Source: Actinomadura spongiicola
GTDB lineage: Bacteria > Actinomycetota > Actinomycetes > Streptosporangiales > Streptosporangiaceae
DNA length: 64,000 nt
Reading direction: 5' to 3'
NCBI RefSeq assembly: GCF_003432485.1
Contig: NZ_QVNQ01000005.1
Location: 496,001 to 560,000 of the forward strand
The position numbers and the translations under genes were made by a program. Below, one piece after another: positions 26,652 through 35,760 of the stretch (position 1 is the first letter of the stretch; every line of letters begins with the position of its first letter). A model generated the notes under the pieces. The model was not told where the DNA came from, made no database searches, and saw only the letters and a program-made list of their open reading frames with translations.

Positions 26652-26912
26652 TAGGCGAGTATGCGCCGCCGATAAGCCATCACGCTAGACGCCACAGCCA
26701 GCGATTTGTCCTCTCTGTGGGCACACCACCTCCACATGACTCGCGGTCCGGTGAGCAGACCACACACTCGGCGATTTTGCCCTCGGAGTTCGGACCCTCG
26801 GCCGGGAGATCCCGCCCGCCCGATGGCGCGAACGCGCGATGTGCGCGTCCCCGCCGCCGGGTCACGCTGTCCGCACACGCCTCGATCCGGTGGACGCTCG
26901 ACGGGAGCACAC

Positions 26913-28148
26913 ATGCAGCCATCCACTTCCCCGGCGCGTTCCCCGCACCCCGGGTCGTGGCAGGACAGGCCGGCGGCCCAGCAGCCGGACTGGCGCGACC
27001 ACCCCGACCATTCCGAGGCCGTCCGGTGGCTGGCCTCCGCCCCGGCGCTGGTGACGGCCGCGGAGGTGCGGCGGCTGCGGCACACCCTGGCGGGGTTGAC
27101 CGCGACGGACGAGCTGCTGCTCCAACTCGGCGACTGCGCGGAGAGCTTCTACGAGTGCGCGCCCCGGCACGTGACCGGGAAGCTGCGTCTCATCGACCGG
27201 CTGGCGGATCGGCTCCACGAGCTCACCGGCCGGAGCGTCGTCCGCGTCGGGCGCATGGGCGGGCAGTTCGCCAAGCCCAGGTCGCGGGAGACCGAGGAGC
27301 ACGGCGGGGTGACCGTCCCGTCCTTCCGCGGACACATGATCAACTCGGAGCCGGCCGGCCCGGTGTCGCGCAGGGCGGACCCCCGGCGCATGGTGTGGGC
27401 CTACGAGGCCAGCGCCGGTGTGCAGCACGTGATGCGGGAGTACCGCCGGACGCGCGGCGACGGCACGGGTGACACGACCATGGCGGACGGGCCGTGGTCG
27501 AGCCACGAGGCTCTGGTCCTCGACTACGAGTCCCGGCTGATCCGCCGCGACCCGGAGACGGGCGACCCCTACCTCGCCTCGACGCATCTGCCGTGGATCG
27601 GGGAACGGACCCGCGGCCCAGACGACGCCCACGTCGCCCTGCTCTCCCGCGTCGCCAACCCGGTGGGCTGCAAACTCGGGCCGACCGCGGACCCCGACGA
27701 CGTCCTGCGGGTCTGCGACACGCTCGATCCGCGGCGCGAGCCCGGCCGCCTCGTCCTGATCCCCCGCATGGGCCACGACCGGATTCGGCAGGCCCTGCCG
27801 CCCATCGTCCGCCGGGTGGCCGACGCCGGGCATCCGGTCATCTGGCTGAACGATCCCATGCACGGCAACACGGTGAGATCGTCCCTCGGCCTGAAGACGC
27901 GTCATCTCACCGCCATGATCACCGAGGCGCTGCGGTTCCGCGACATCGTCGAGGAGCACGGGCGGCGGCCCTCGGGACTCCACCTGGAGGTCGCGGTGGA
28001 CGACGTCACGGAATGCGTCGGAGGCCCGGTGCGCGACGAGGACGAGTTGCGACGCCGCTACACGTCGCTGTGCGACCCGAGGCTGAACCCCGACCAGGCC
28101 ACCGAACTCATCGAGGCGTGGGCCAAGGGGACCGCGACGACCCGCTGA
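26913..28148 (+). CDS. class II 3-deoxy-7-phosphoheptulonate (DAHP) synthase
   Basis: This 411-residue class II DAHP synthase condenses phosphoenolpyruvate and erythrose 4-phosphate at the entry of the shikimate pathway. Conserved segments include the metal-binding Cys in GDCAESF, GQFAKPRS, PWIGERTR, NPVGCKLGP and VDDVTECVGG. It is shorter at the N-terminus than the primary-metabolism enzymes (about 460 residues) and is close in size to PhzC-type enzymes, which are often free of aromatic feedback. It probably boosts chorismate for the phzE-containing cluster further right. The usual Thr-Gly before DDVTEC is Ala-Val. ATG 26913 follows GGGAGC. Confidence 0.88.
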   Translation: MQPSTSPARSPHPGSWQDRPAAQQPDWRDHPDHSEAVRWLASAPALVTAAEVRRLRHTLAGLTATDELLLQLGDCAESFYECAPRHVTGKLRLIDRLADRLHELTGRSVVRVGRMGGQFAKPRSRETEEHGGVTVPSFRGHMINSEPAGPVSRRADPRRMVWAYEASAGVQHVMREYRRTRGDGTGDTTMADGPWSSHEALVLDYESRLIRRDPETGDPYLASTHLPWIGERTRGPDDAHVALLSRVANPVGCKLGPTADPDDVLRVCDTLDPRREPGRLVLIPRMGHDRIRQALPPIVRRVADAGHPVIWLNDPMHGNTVRSSLGLKTRHLTAMITEALRFRDIVEEHGRRPSGLHLEVAVDDVTECVGGPVRDEDELRRRYTSLCDPRLNPDQATELIEAWAKGTATTR

Positions 28149-28175
28149 ACGGTCACGGGCCCGCCGAGCGGGGTG

Positions 28176-28838
28176 TCAGCGGCCGCCCGGGACCGGCAGG
28201 CCGGACTCGTAGGCGAGCACCACGAGCTGGGCCCGGTCCCGGGCCTGGAGCTTGGTCATGGCCCGGTTGATGTGCGTCTTCGCGGTCAGCGGGCTGATCA
28301 CCATCCGGTCGGCGATCTCGTCGTTGGACAGCCCCTGCGCGACCAGGGCGACGGCCTCCCGTTCGCGGTTCGTCAGGCCCTTCAGGTTCGCGTCGGCGCC
28401 GGTGTGCGGCGGCCGCGCCACATACCGGTCGATCAGCTTGCGCGTGATCGACGGGGAGAGCAGCGCGTCGCCGCGGGCGGCGACGCGGACGGCGTGCAGC
28501 AGGTCCTCCGGCTCGATGTCCTTGACGAGGAACCCCGCGGCCCCGGCGCGCAGCGCGTCGAAGACGTACTCGTCGAAGCCGTAGTTGGTGAGGATCACCA
28601 CGTGCAGGCCGGCGAGGGCGGGGTCGGCGGCGATCTGGCGGGTCGCCTCGATGCCGTCCATGACGGGCATCTGGATGTCGATGAGGACGAGGTCGGGCAG
28701 GTGCTTCCTGGCGAGGGCCAGGCCCTCCCTGCCGTCGGCCGCCTCGCCCACCACCTCGATGTCCTCCTCGCCGGCGAGGAGGGAGCGGAACCCGCTGCGC
28801 AGCAGCGGCTGGTCGTCGACCAGCAGGACCCGGATCAC
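28176..28838 (-). CDS. NarL-family response regulator
   Basis: This 220-residue regulator has a receiver domain (phospho-acceptor Asp54 in VLIDIQMP, signalling Lys in FLVKD) and a C-terminal LuxR helix-turn-helix (LTNREREAVALVAQGLSNDEIA). It starts at a GTG overlapping the kinase stop (GTGA), so the two are made as a pair. Target genes are not evident. Confidence 0.92.
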   Translation of the reverse strand: MIRVLLVDDQPLLRSGFRSLLAGEEDIEVVGEAADGREGLALARKHLPDLVLIDIQMPVMDGIEATRQIAADPALAGLHVVILTNYGFDEYVFDALRAGAAGFLVKDIEPEDLLHAVRVAARGDALLSPSITRKLIDRYVARPPHTGADANLKGLTNREREAVALVAQGLSNDEIADRMVISPLTAKTHINRAMTKLQARDRAQLVVLAYESGLPVPGGR

Positions 28839-29965
28839 GACGGCCGCCCCACGGGAAGCTCGGCCTGGACGGTGAAGCCGCCCTCGTCGCGCGGTTCGGC
28901 GCGCAGCCGCCCGCCGAGGGCGGTGACGCGCTCGCGCATGCCGAGCAGCCCGACACCGGGCACGGGAGCGGAGCCGGGCGTGGCCGTCCCGTCGTCGTCG
29001 ACCCGGATGGCGAGGGCGTCGGGACGGTAGTCGATCCAGATCGAGGCGGTCGCGGCGGCGGCGTGGCGGGCGGTGTTGGTGAGCGACTCCTGGACGATCC
29101 GGTACGCGGTCTGGTCGACCGCCTCCGGCACGGCGCGTTTCTGCCCGTCGATCCGGAGCGTCGTCTTCAGCCCTATCCCCCGGGCCCGTTCCATCAGGTC
29201 GGGGACGCGGTCGAGTCCGTGCGCGGGCGACGTGGAGACGTCGCGGAGGGTCTCCAGTGTGGACCGCAGTTCGCGGGTCGCCTCCCGGCCGGCCTCCTGG
29301 ATCGCCAGCAGCGCCTCCGGCACCTCCTCGCCCCGCTTGCGCGCCAGGTGGACGGCGACCCCGGCCTGCACCTTGATGATGGAGATGTGGTGCGTCAGCG
29401 AGTCGTGCAGTTCCCGCGCGATGTGCAGGCGCTCCTCGGTGGCGCGCAGCCGGGCGGCCTCCTCGCGGGTGCGCTCGGCCTCGTCCGCGCGGCGCTCGGC
29501 CTGCCGCAGAGCCTCCCCCGCGGCGGCCGCGGCGACCAGCCACGCGATCTCCAGGACGCCGCGGGCCTGCGCGAACGCCTCGCCCGCCGGCCCGTCCCCG
29601 GGCGACACCATGATGGCGAGGGGCAGCGCCGCGAGCAGCGCCACCGACATCAGCAGCGTGACCAGGCGATGCCCGGCGCGCATGGTCGCGTACACCGCGA
29701 ACAGGTACGCGACCGCGGGCACCTCGAACCCCACCGCGTTGTACCCGATCACGCAGAGCCAGGTGACGGCCAGCACGGCGACCGGCGCGCGCCGGCCCGC
29801 CGCCAGCGCCAGGCCGCCCGCCGCCAGCAGCCCATAGCCGAGCGCGTCGGGATCCGCGGCGTGGTGGTCCCCGGACAGCCCGACGATCAGCAGGACCGCG
29901 GCGACGCCGACCGCGATCGTCCAGTCCTTGGCGGCGACCGGGACCCGGGACCGTTCTGTGCTCAT
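28835..29965 (-). CDS. DesK/NarX-type sensor histidine kinase
   Basis: This 376-residue membrane kinase has about four to five hydrophobic segments in residues 15-150, a short coiled coil, a HisKA_3 dimerisation domain with His187 (ARELHDSLTHH) and a HATPase domain ending in GVGLLGMRERV. It lacks a large extracellular sensor, like kinases that sense membrane state or cell-envelope stress. It is coupled to the downstream response regulator. Confidence 0.92.
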   Translation of the reverse strand: MSTERSRVPVAAKDWTIAVGVAAVLLIVGLSGDHHAADPDALGYGLLAAGGLALAAGRRAPVAVLAVTWLCVIGYNAVGFEVPAVAYLFAVYATMRAGHRLVTLLMSVALLAALPLAIMVSPGDGPAGEAFAQARGVLEIAWLVAAAAAGEALRQAERRADEAERTREEAARLRATEERLHIARELHDSLTHHISIIKVQAGVAVHLARKRGEEVPEALLAIQEAGREATRELRSTLETLRDVSTSPAHGLDRVPDLMERARGIGLKTTLRIDGQKRAVPEAVDQTAYRIVQESLTNTARHAAAATASIWIDYRPDALAIRVDDDGTATPGSAPVPGVGLLGMRERVTALGGRLRAEPRDEGGFTVQAELPVGRPS

Positions 29966-30057
29966 GGGCGCACCCTAACCGGAGGTATGCGGCGGGTCAC
30001 TCCTCCTTGTGGACGAGGGACCGGCTACCGCGCGCACGGTAGTCGCCCCCGGCCGGC

Positions 30058-30666
30058 TCACAGCCAGCCGGCCCGCGACGCTGCCTGCACGGCGCCGATC
30101 CTGTTCCCCGCCTCCAACTTGTTGATCGCCGAGTGGATGTGGTTGCGGACCGTCCCGGGGCTGAGATGCAGCTGCGAGGCGATGACGCTGAGGGGGCGGC
30201 CGTCCTCGGCCGCCTTCAGGATCTCCACCTCGCGGGCCGTCAACGGGTTCTCGCCGACGGCCAGCATCTCGGCGACCAGGTCGGGGGCGAAGTGCCGGCC
30301 GCCCGCGTACACCTCGCGGATCACCCTGACCAGCTCGCCGATCGAGGTCTCCTTGGTGAGGATGCCGCGAACTCCTGCCTTGAGCGCCCGTTGCAGGTGC
30401 CCGGGGCGGGCGTCGCAGGTGAGGATCACCACCGGGAACCCGGAACGTTCCCGGTTCAGTTGCTCGGCGACCTCGATGCCGTTCATGCCCGGCATGTGCA
30501 CGTCGAGGACGGCGAGCCCGGCGCGGTGCTCGTTCACGAGGTCCAGCACCCGGTCGCCCCGGCCCGTGTGGGCGACGACCTCGATGCCGTCCGACAGTTG
30601 GAGAAGTTCGGTGAGGGCCTCCCTGGTGAGCGCCTCGTCCTCGGCCAGGACAACCTTGATCGCCAT
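30058..30666 (-). CDS. NarL-family response regulator (second pair)
   Basis: This 202-residue regulator is of DesR type: acidic pocket ED at 9-11, phospho-acceptor Asp55 (VLDVHMPGMNG), Lys in ILTKE and a C-terminal helix-turn-helix (LTAREVEILKAAEDGRPLSVIA). It lies 18 bases behind a kinase-like gene and is probably its partner. Between it and the other two-component pair (29,966-30,057) is a short 6-bp hairpin, CTACCG...CGGTAG. Confidence 0.92.
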   Translation of the reverse strand: MAIKVVLAEDEALTREALTELLQLSDGIEVVAHTGRGDRVLDLVNEHRAGLAVLDVHMPGMNGIEVAEQLNRERSGFPVVILTCDARPGHLQRALKAGVRGILTKETSIGELVRVIREVYAGGRHFAPDLVAEMLAVGENPLTAREVEILKAAEDGRPLSVIASQLHLSPGTVRNHIHSAINKLEAGNRIGAVQAASRAGWL

Positions 30667-30684
30667 CTTTCCTCCACAGCCGCT

Positions 30685-31692
30685 CTATCCGCCGAGCGGG
30701 GCCGTCGCCTCGACGCGATACGTCAGATCGGGACCGGGGCCGTGGACGAGCGCGCCGCCGACGACGCGCAGCCGTGCCGCCAGCCCGGCGAGGCCGGTCC
30801 CGGCGGCGCCCGGACCGGCCCGGCGGGCGCCGTCGTTGGTGATCCGCAGGTGCGCGGTCCGGCCGCCGGTCCAGATCTCGATCCGGCAGTGACCGGCCTC
30901 GCTGTGCCGGATGACGTTGGCGGCCGCCTCCCGCGCGACCCAGCCGAACGCCTCCTGGATCGGGCGGGGCAGAGCCGGCGGGACGCGGGCCGTCTCCACC
31001 CGGACCCCCATGACCTCCAGATCGGCGCGGACCTGTTCGATCTCGGTGGCCAGGTCGCCGAGGTGGTAACCGGCGGCCAGCGCGCGGACCTCGGCGATGG
31101 ACCGGCGCGCGAGCGCGAGCACGGTCTCCAGCTCGGCCCTGGCCCGGTCCGGTTGCGCGACGAGGAGCCGCGCGACCAGCTCGCCCTTGCGGTTGATCGC
31201 GGCGAGGGTGCGGCCGAGAACGTCGTGCAGGTCCCTGCGCGTGGAGCCCTCCATCATCTGGTCGGCGAAGGCGGGGGCCATGACCACGTAACCGGCCGCC
31301 ACGGCGGGGATCGCGCAGACGAGCCGCTCGGGCGGCGAGTCCCGGGGGAGCAGGCAGGACGCCCCCGCCCTGAGGACCTCACGGCCGCGGGCGTGGTCCG
31401 CGGGGTCGGCGAGGACGACGATCTCGGGCGGGTCGGTGGCGTTGCGGAGGCGCCGGGTCGCGGCGGCGACGCTCATTCCGGGCGCCCCGGCGCCCATCAC
31501 CACCACGTCCGGACGGGTCCGCGCCGCGCGGAGCACGACCTCGTCGGCGTCGGCCACCTCGCCCACCACGTCCAGTCGGGGAGCCGCCCCGAGCGCCGCC
31601 GCGAGCACGGCACGGGCCGACGTCTCGGGTTCGGCGACGAGCACGGAGTACGTTTTCGACGCCGCGGGACACGGCGGCAGGACATCGGTCAT
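30685..31692 (-). CDS. soluble histidine kinase fused to a degenerate receiver
   Basis: This 335-residue protein has a receiver-like N-terminal domain (about 14-135) followed by a HisKA_3 region with His157 (RRDLHDVLGRT) and a HATPase_c-like domain (WVAREAAANVIRHSE, GTGLAGLAARL). The receiver has lost its chemistry: the phospho-acceptor position is Gly67 (VVMGAGAPG) and the acidic pair is AEPE. There are no membrane segments. The order receiver-kinase is the reverse of usual hybrid kinases, which suggests that the domain binds a partner or ligand. AGGAGG lies 9 bases before ATG 31692. The partner regulator gene follows. Confidence 0.82.
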   Translation of the reverse strand: MTDVLPPCPAASKTYSVLVAEPETSARAVLAAALGAAPRLDVVGEVADADEVVLRAARTRPDVVVMGAGAPGMSVAAATRRLRNATDPPEIVVLADPADHARGREVLRAGASCLLPRDSPPERLVCAIPAVAAGYVVMAPAFADQMMEGSTRRDLHDVLGRTLAAINRKGELVARLLVAQPDRARAELETVLALARRSIAEVRALAAGYHLGDLATEIEQVRADLEVMGVRVETARVPPALPRPIQEAFGWVAREAAANVIRHSEAGHCRIEIWTGGRTAHLRITNDGARRAGPGAAGTGLAGLAARLRVVGGALVHGPGPDLTYRVEATAPLGG

Positions 31693-32201
31693 GGGAGCGT
31701 CCTCCTGGGGTCGGCCTGAGCGCGAGAGTCCCGGCTGCTCGTGGCCGACGAGCGATTCCTCGTGGTCCGCCGCACGGATAAGCTCACGCCCGGCATGTCC
31801 CGCCGAATACGCGAGACCATTTCGGATTAGCGGCGCGGAAACCACGGCGGGCGGAGGGAGGGAGAAGCGGCCCGCCCTCTCGTTCGACGGGAGCGAAGAT
31901 CTCACTCGAAAGTTCCGGGCCGATGTCGCGCGCCGTCGAAACGGGTGGACGTGACCTTACGCGGAGTGCGTGAAAGATCATAGGCAGAATCCCCCACTAT
32001 GCGGACGAGCCCCTGATCGACTATAACTCGCCCGGATCCCTCACGACAGAAGTGCCCCGGCCGCTCCGACCGAACACGTTCACTGACAGCGGCGGCATGC
32101 TAATGTCAGGAGCAGTACCCAGAATGTGTGACGGATCGCATTCCTCCCGCGACACATGGTGATGATTCCTCGATCGCCGGTCCGTCCCGGCGGCGGGCGG
32201 A

Positions 32202-32247
32202 TCACCGCCCGGGTTCGTCACCGTCGGCGACGGAACCCGGGCGGTGA
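32202..32247. terminator. strong hairpin in an 874-base non-coding stretch
   Basis: Perfect 14-bp arms (TCACCGCCCGGGTT and its complement) are extended inward by CGTC/GACG around a bulge. It lies about 320 bases beyond the haloperoxidase-like stop and 510 bases upstream of the kinase start, so it probably ends the leftward haloperoxidase transcript. The rest of 31,693-32,566 is lower in GC than its flanks and has no supportable gene. A small palindrome TGACCGGGCGGTCA lies near 32,438. Confidence 0.6.
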
Positions 32248-32566
32248 ACCGGAGCACCGGCCGGCACACTCCGCGACCTCATGAAACCCGTGATGCGCGA
32301 GGTAAAGGCGGACGGAACGTTTTGGCCGGAACTGGTAAGAGGCGCCGGGGGCCCTTCACTCGGCCCCGGACCGCGCCGAAATTTCGGACGGCTAACAGAT
32401 CAACGACGATCGAGTTCCCGGAAAGACGCACTTTCTGTGACCGGGCGGTCACGTGCATGGCGGACCATCGCATCCGGGCGCGACGTATTCGCCGGTGAAC
32501 CGCCTTGCGATCGAGAACATCCGCGGACACCGAAGCGGGTACCGGCGCGCCCGGGACCGCCGAGGA

Positions 32567-34057
32567 TCAACGGCCGTTCAGTTTGCGCTGGACGAACTCG
32601 TGGCTCAACGCGCCGATCGCCGGGGCGTACTGGGACGCCGCGCTGATCGCCGATGGGAAATTCTCCCCCGCCCAGACCCGGCTCTCGCCACAGTCGTCGG
32701 CGAAGTCCGTCCAGTTGCTCCAGCGCAGCGTGATGTCGGTGGCCGGGGTGACGCCCGGTTCGACGAGCGAGGAGCCCTTGGGGGTGGGAACAGAGATGTT
32801 GATCTTGTTGGTGCCGGTGAACCGGCGCACCTGCTCGGCGAACGCCTGACAGAGGGACGCCGTCGCGGAGGGGTACTCGGGGTGGTCGGCCGAGTTCGAG
32901 TGCAGATACGCCTGCCACTCGTTCCCCGTGATGTCGTCGACGGTCCCCTTCCCCGGCCCGCCCCAGGCCGTGACCTTCTCGTCCCCGTATAGGTGACGGA
33001 TCGCGCTGAACGGCCGCACCGAGTCGAACCTGCGTTTGAAGTGCCACGTGGCGATGGTGACGTCGACGAACGCGACGTCGGACGTGACGATGTAGTGGAC
33101 CATCTTCTCGGTGTCGTACTTGCCGGTGGTGACGACCGGGGTCCCCGCGACGGCCCCGAACGTCAGGACCTTGTCGTTGAAGAGCTCGGCGGTCATCTTC
33201 TTCCGGTCGTCCAGTTTCGCCGACGCCTCCAGGACCTTGTCGGCCTGGCGCCGGTACGCCCGGCGGTCGCGGTGATCGCTGTTCTTCGGCGGCGAGACCT
33301 CGAACCGGTCGGGGCTGTCGTAGGAGAACGGCTTCAACCGCCCGAAGTAGGGCGTCGCGAACTGCTGGGTCCGGTAGACGTTGCGCGTCGAGGTCACGTT
33401 CGGCTGCCAGCGCGACGGGTTGCGGAGCCGGTACGGACCGTTCACCGGCCGGTAGCCCGTGTAGTCGGCGTAGGGTCGCCGGTTGTACGTGCGCCCGCCC
33501 TCGGCGCCGTCCCGGTTGGACCCGTCGCCCCTCCTCGCGGCGATGGCGTTCTTGGCGGCGAGGATGCCGATGCCGCTCGCCGTGGTCGGGTCCTCCTCGG
33601 TGTCGTTCGGGTCGAGCCCCGCCGACTCCATCATCTCGATCCAGCGGCTCCTGTACTCCGGAAGGATCGCGTTGAGCGAGGTGAACGCGGAGTAGATGAC
33701 GGCGATGTTCTTGTTGCGGGTCGTGTGCTCCGTGCTCGGACGGCGCCCGATGTTCGAGAAGATGCCCACGGCCTTCGGGTGGTACGGGGCCAGGGCGTCG
33801 AACCACGGCATCTCGATCAGCATGGCGTGGTCCACGGTCAGCGACACCGCACGGCCCGAACTCTGCTCGCGGGACACGCGCTGGAACTTCGGGTAGACGA
33901 CCTCGATCAGGGCGTTCCCGTGGTCGAGGTCGAAGCCCGCCGCGTCCCGGGGGGCCGCCGCCACGGCACTGGTGAGCGATCCGGCCACGGCGGTCGCGGT
34001 GGCGATGGTCACCGCGTATCCCAGCCGCCGGCCGCGCGGTCGCCTCAGGTACGTCAT
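32567..34057 (-). CDS. secreted PAP2/vanadium-haloperoxidase-fold protein
   Basis: This 496-residue protein has an N-terminal signal peptide (arginine-rich start, hydrophobic 14-32, AxA site near 32-36). The N-terminal part resembles the domain that precedes PAP2 in bacterial haloperoxidase-like proteins (DUF6851 type). The core shows KRRFDSVRPFSAIR and DHPEYPSATAS, matching the phosphate/vanadate-binding Arg and the PSGH motif. The histidine of PSGH is replaced (SAT), and the last motif reads SRVWAGENFP without a His. It is exported and may be a phosphatase-like or inactive relative; oxidase activity should not be assumed. Confidence 0.75.
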   Translation of the reverse strand: MTYLRRPRGRRLGYAVTIATATAVAGSLTSAVAAAPRDAAGFDLDHGNALIEVVYPKFQRVSREQSSGRAVSLTVDHAMLIEMPWFDALAPYHPKAVGIFSNIGRRPSTEHTTRNKNIAVIYSAFTSLNAILPEYRSRWIEMMESAGLDPNDTEEDPTTASGIGILAAKNAIAARRGDGSNRDGAEGGRTYNRRPYADYTGYRPVNGPYRLRNPSRWQPNVTSTRNVYRTQQFATPYFGRLKPFSYDSPDRFEVSPPKNSDHRDRRAYRRQADKVLEASAKLDDRKKMTAELFNDKVLTFGAVAGTPVVTTGKYDTEKMVHYIVTSDVAFVDVTIATWHFKRRFDSVRPFSAIRHLYGDEKVTAWGGPGKGTVDDITGNEWQAYLHSNSADHPEYPSATASLCQAFAEQVRRFTGTNKINISVPTPKGSSLVEPGVTPATDITLRWSNWTDFADDCGESRVWAGENFPSAISAASQYAPAIGALSHEFVQRKLNGR

Positions 34058-34135
34058 CGGGGGACTCTCCTTTCGACCGGCCCGCCGCGCCGGAACGCGC
34101 GGGCCGACAAGATCGTGAAGTGGCGTTCGTTCATG

Positions 34136-35752
34136 TCAGCGTCCGGCGCCTCGCACGCGCCGGACCACCGCCGCCGGGTCGGCGCCGGTCGCGTTCCCGC
34201 GCCAGGCCACATGGTGGTCGGGCCGGAGCAGGACGAGATCGCGCTCCCACACCTCGCGGACGCGGGCGTCCCGCACCACGGCGTGCCGGACCGGCAGTCT
34301 CTGGGCGGCCGCGGCCGCCAGGAGCGGGACGGCGCGACCGTCGCCCACGAAGTCGACGAGCGTGAAGGCCGCCGCGAAACGGTCGAAGATCGGCGTCCCG
34401 TCGTCCAGGAGAAGGCTGGGCGGACGCCCCCCGGGCCAGGTCGTCGGCGTGTACGCGTGGGGGCTCCACGGCGGTTCGGGCCCCTCCTCGTGGCAGACCA
34501 CCGGCGAGTCGGCGTAGCGGTAGCCCAACTCGACCCCCGTGTACTCGTTCTCGCCGCGCTCGGCCTGGAGCGTCGACGCGATGGCGGCGAGCGGAGCGCC
34601 GTCGCGCAACAGCGCCCCCGCCCTGAGGTGGACGCCGAGGTGCCGGTGGGACGTGTGCATGTTGCGCAGGCCGACCGGGCGGCGCTCGGCGTCGTAGGCG
34701 TCGAGGAGACCGGGCCCCCCGAACCCCCGGACGAGGGCGGCGACCTTCCAGGCGGCGCCGACCGCGTCGCCGACGCCGGTGTTCATGCCGTAGGCGCCGG
34801 TCGGGAACATCCGGTGGGCGGCGTCCCCGGCGAGGAGGACCCGTCCCGCCCGGTACCGGTCCGCGATCATGAAGTCGGGGCGCCAGCGGGAGGTGAGCAG
34901 CACCTTGTCGATCCTCAGGTCCGTCCGCGTGATGTCGCGCACGAACCCCGCCGGATCGGCGGGCGGCGTGTCGAACTCGCCCGGGTCCATGCCGTTGACG
35001 TGCACGGTCCAGGTGTCCGCCTCGTCCTGGGCGAGGACGACGTACCGGAAGGCGAAGTAGTGCCAGAACCGGCCGTGCCGGTGCAGGGTGGCCAGGTCGC
35101 GGCTCTTGAAGTGCACCATGAAGGCGCTCGGCAACCCGGGGACGTCGAAGCCCTCAAGGCCGATGCCCGCCGCCGCGCGGACCCGGCTCGACGCGCCGTC
35201 GCACCCGATCACGTACCGGGACCGCACCTGGACCTGGTCGTCGCTCATCACGTCGACCAGGTGGCTGGTGACGCCGTCGCCGTCCTGGGTGAGGGTGTCG
35301 AACCGCAGCCCGCGGCGCAGGTCGATGAGCGGTTCACGCCGGCAGTGCGCCCGCAGGACCGGCTCCAACTCGATCTGGGAGATCCGCTGGCCGGGCTCCA
35401 CGGGGCGCGTGCCGTCGTCGTGCTCGGCGATGCGGCGGCACTCCTCCGCCACCGACGGAAGCTCCCACGTGGTGATCGGCTCCCCGGCGTGGCCGGTCGA
35501 CCAGATCACGTCGGCCGGATGCTCGGGTCCCACGCCCGCGGCGCGGACGTCCCCGGCCACGCCGAGGTGCCGGAGGAACTCCATGCTGCGGGCGTTGACG
35601 TAGTCCAGCTTCGGATGGTCGGACGTCTCGAAGCCCTGGTCGGCGAGGACGCAGGGGACACCGTGGCGGGCGAGGACCAGGGCGGCGACCATGCCGACCG
35701 GGCCCGCGCCCACCACGAGAACCGGTACCGGATGCACCATGCCTCCGAACAT
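34136..35752 (-). CDS. FAD-dependent aromatic hydroxylase (MhpA/PHBH class)
   Basis: This 538-residue class A flavoprotein monooxygenase has GAGPVGM near the N-terminus, the DG motif (GCDGASSRVR) and the FAD ribityl motif VLLAGDAAHRMFPTGAYGMNTG. A C-terminal thioredoxin-like domain (about 400-538) is typical of MhpA and polyketide hydroxylases. It hydroxylates phenolic rings with NAD(P)H. It follows the transporter gene by 8 bases, so uptake and first attack of an aromatic acid may be coupled. ATG 35752 is used; ATG 35740 is an alternative. Confidence 0.87.
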   Translation of the reverse strand: MFGGMVHPVPVLVVGAGPVGMVAALVLARHGVPCVLADQGFETSDHPKLDYVNARSMEFLRHLGVAGDVRAAGVGPEHPADVIWSTGHAGEPITTWELPSVAEECRRIAEHDDGTRPVEPGQRISQIELEPVLRAHCRREPLIDLRRGLRFDTLTQDGDGVTSHLVDVMSDDQVQVRSRYVIGCDGASSRVRAAAGIGLEGFDVPGLPSAFMVHFKSRDLATLHRHGRFWHYFAFRYVVLAQDEADTWTVHVNGMDPGEFDTPPADPAGFVRDITRTDLRIDKVLLTSRWRPDFMIADRYRAGRVLLAGDAAHRMFPTGAYGMNTGVGDAVGAAWKVAALVRGFGGPGLLDAYDAERRPVGLRNMHTSHRHLGVHLRAGALLRDGAPLAAIASTLQAERGENEYTGVELGYRYADSPVVCHEEGPEPPWSPHAYTPTTWPGGRPPSLLLDDGTPIFDRFAAAFTLVDFVGDGRAVPLLAAAAAQRLPVRHAVVRDARVREVWERDLVLLRPDHHVAWRGNATGADPAAVVRRVRGAGR

Positions 35753-35760
35753 GCGCTCGC

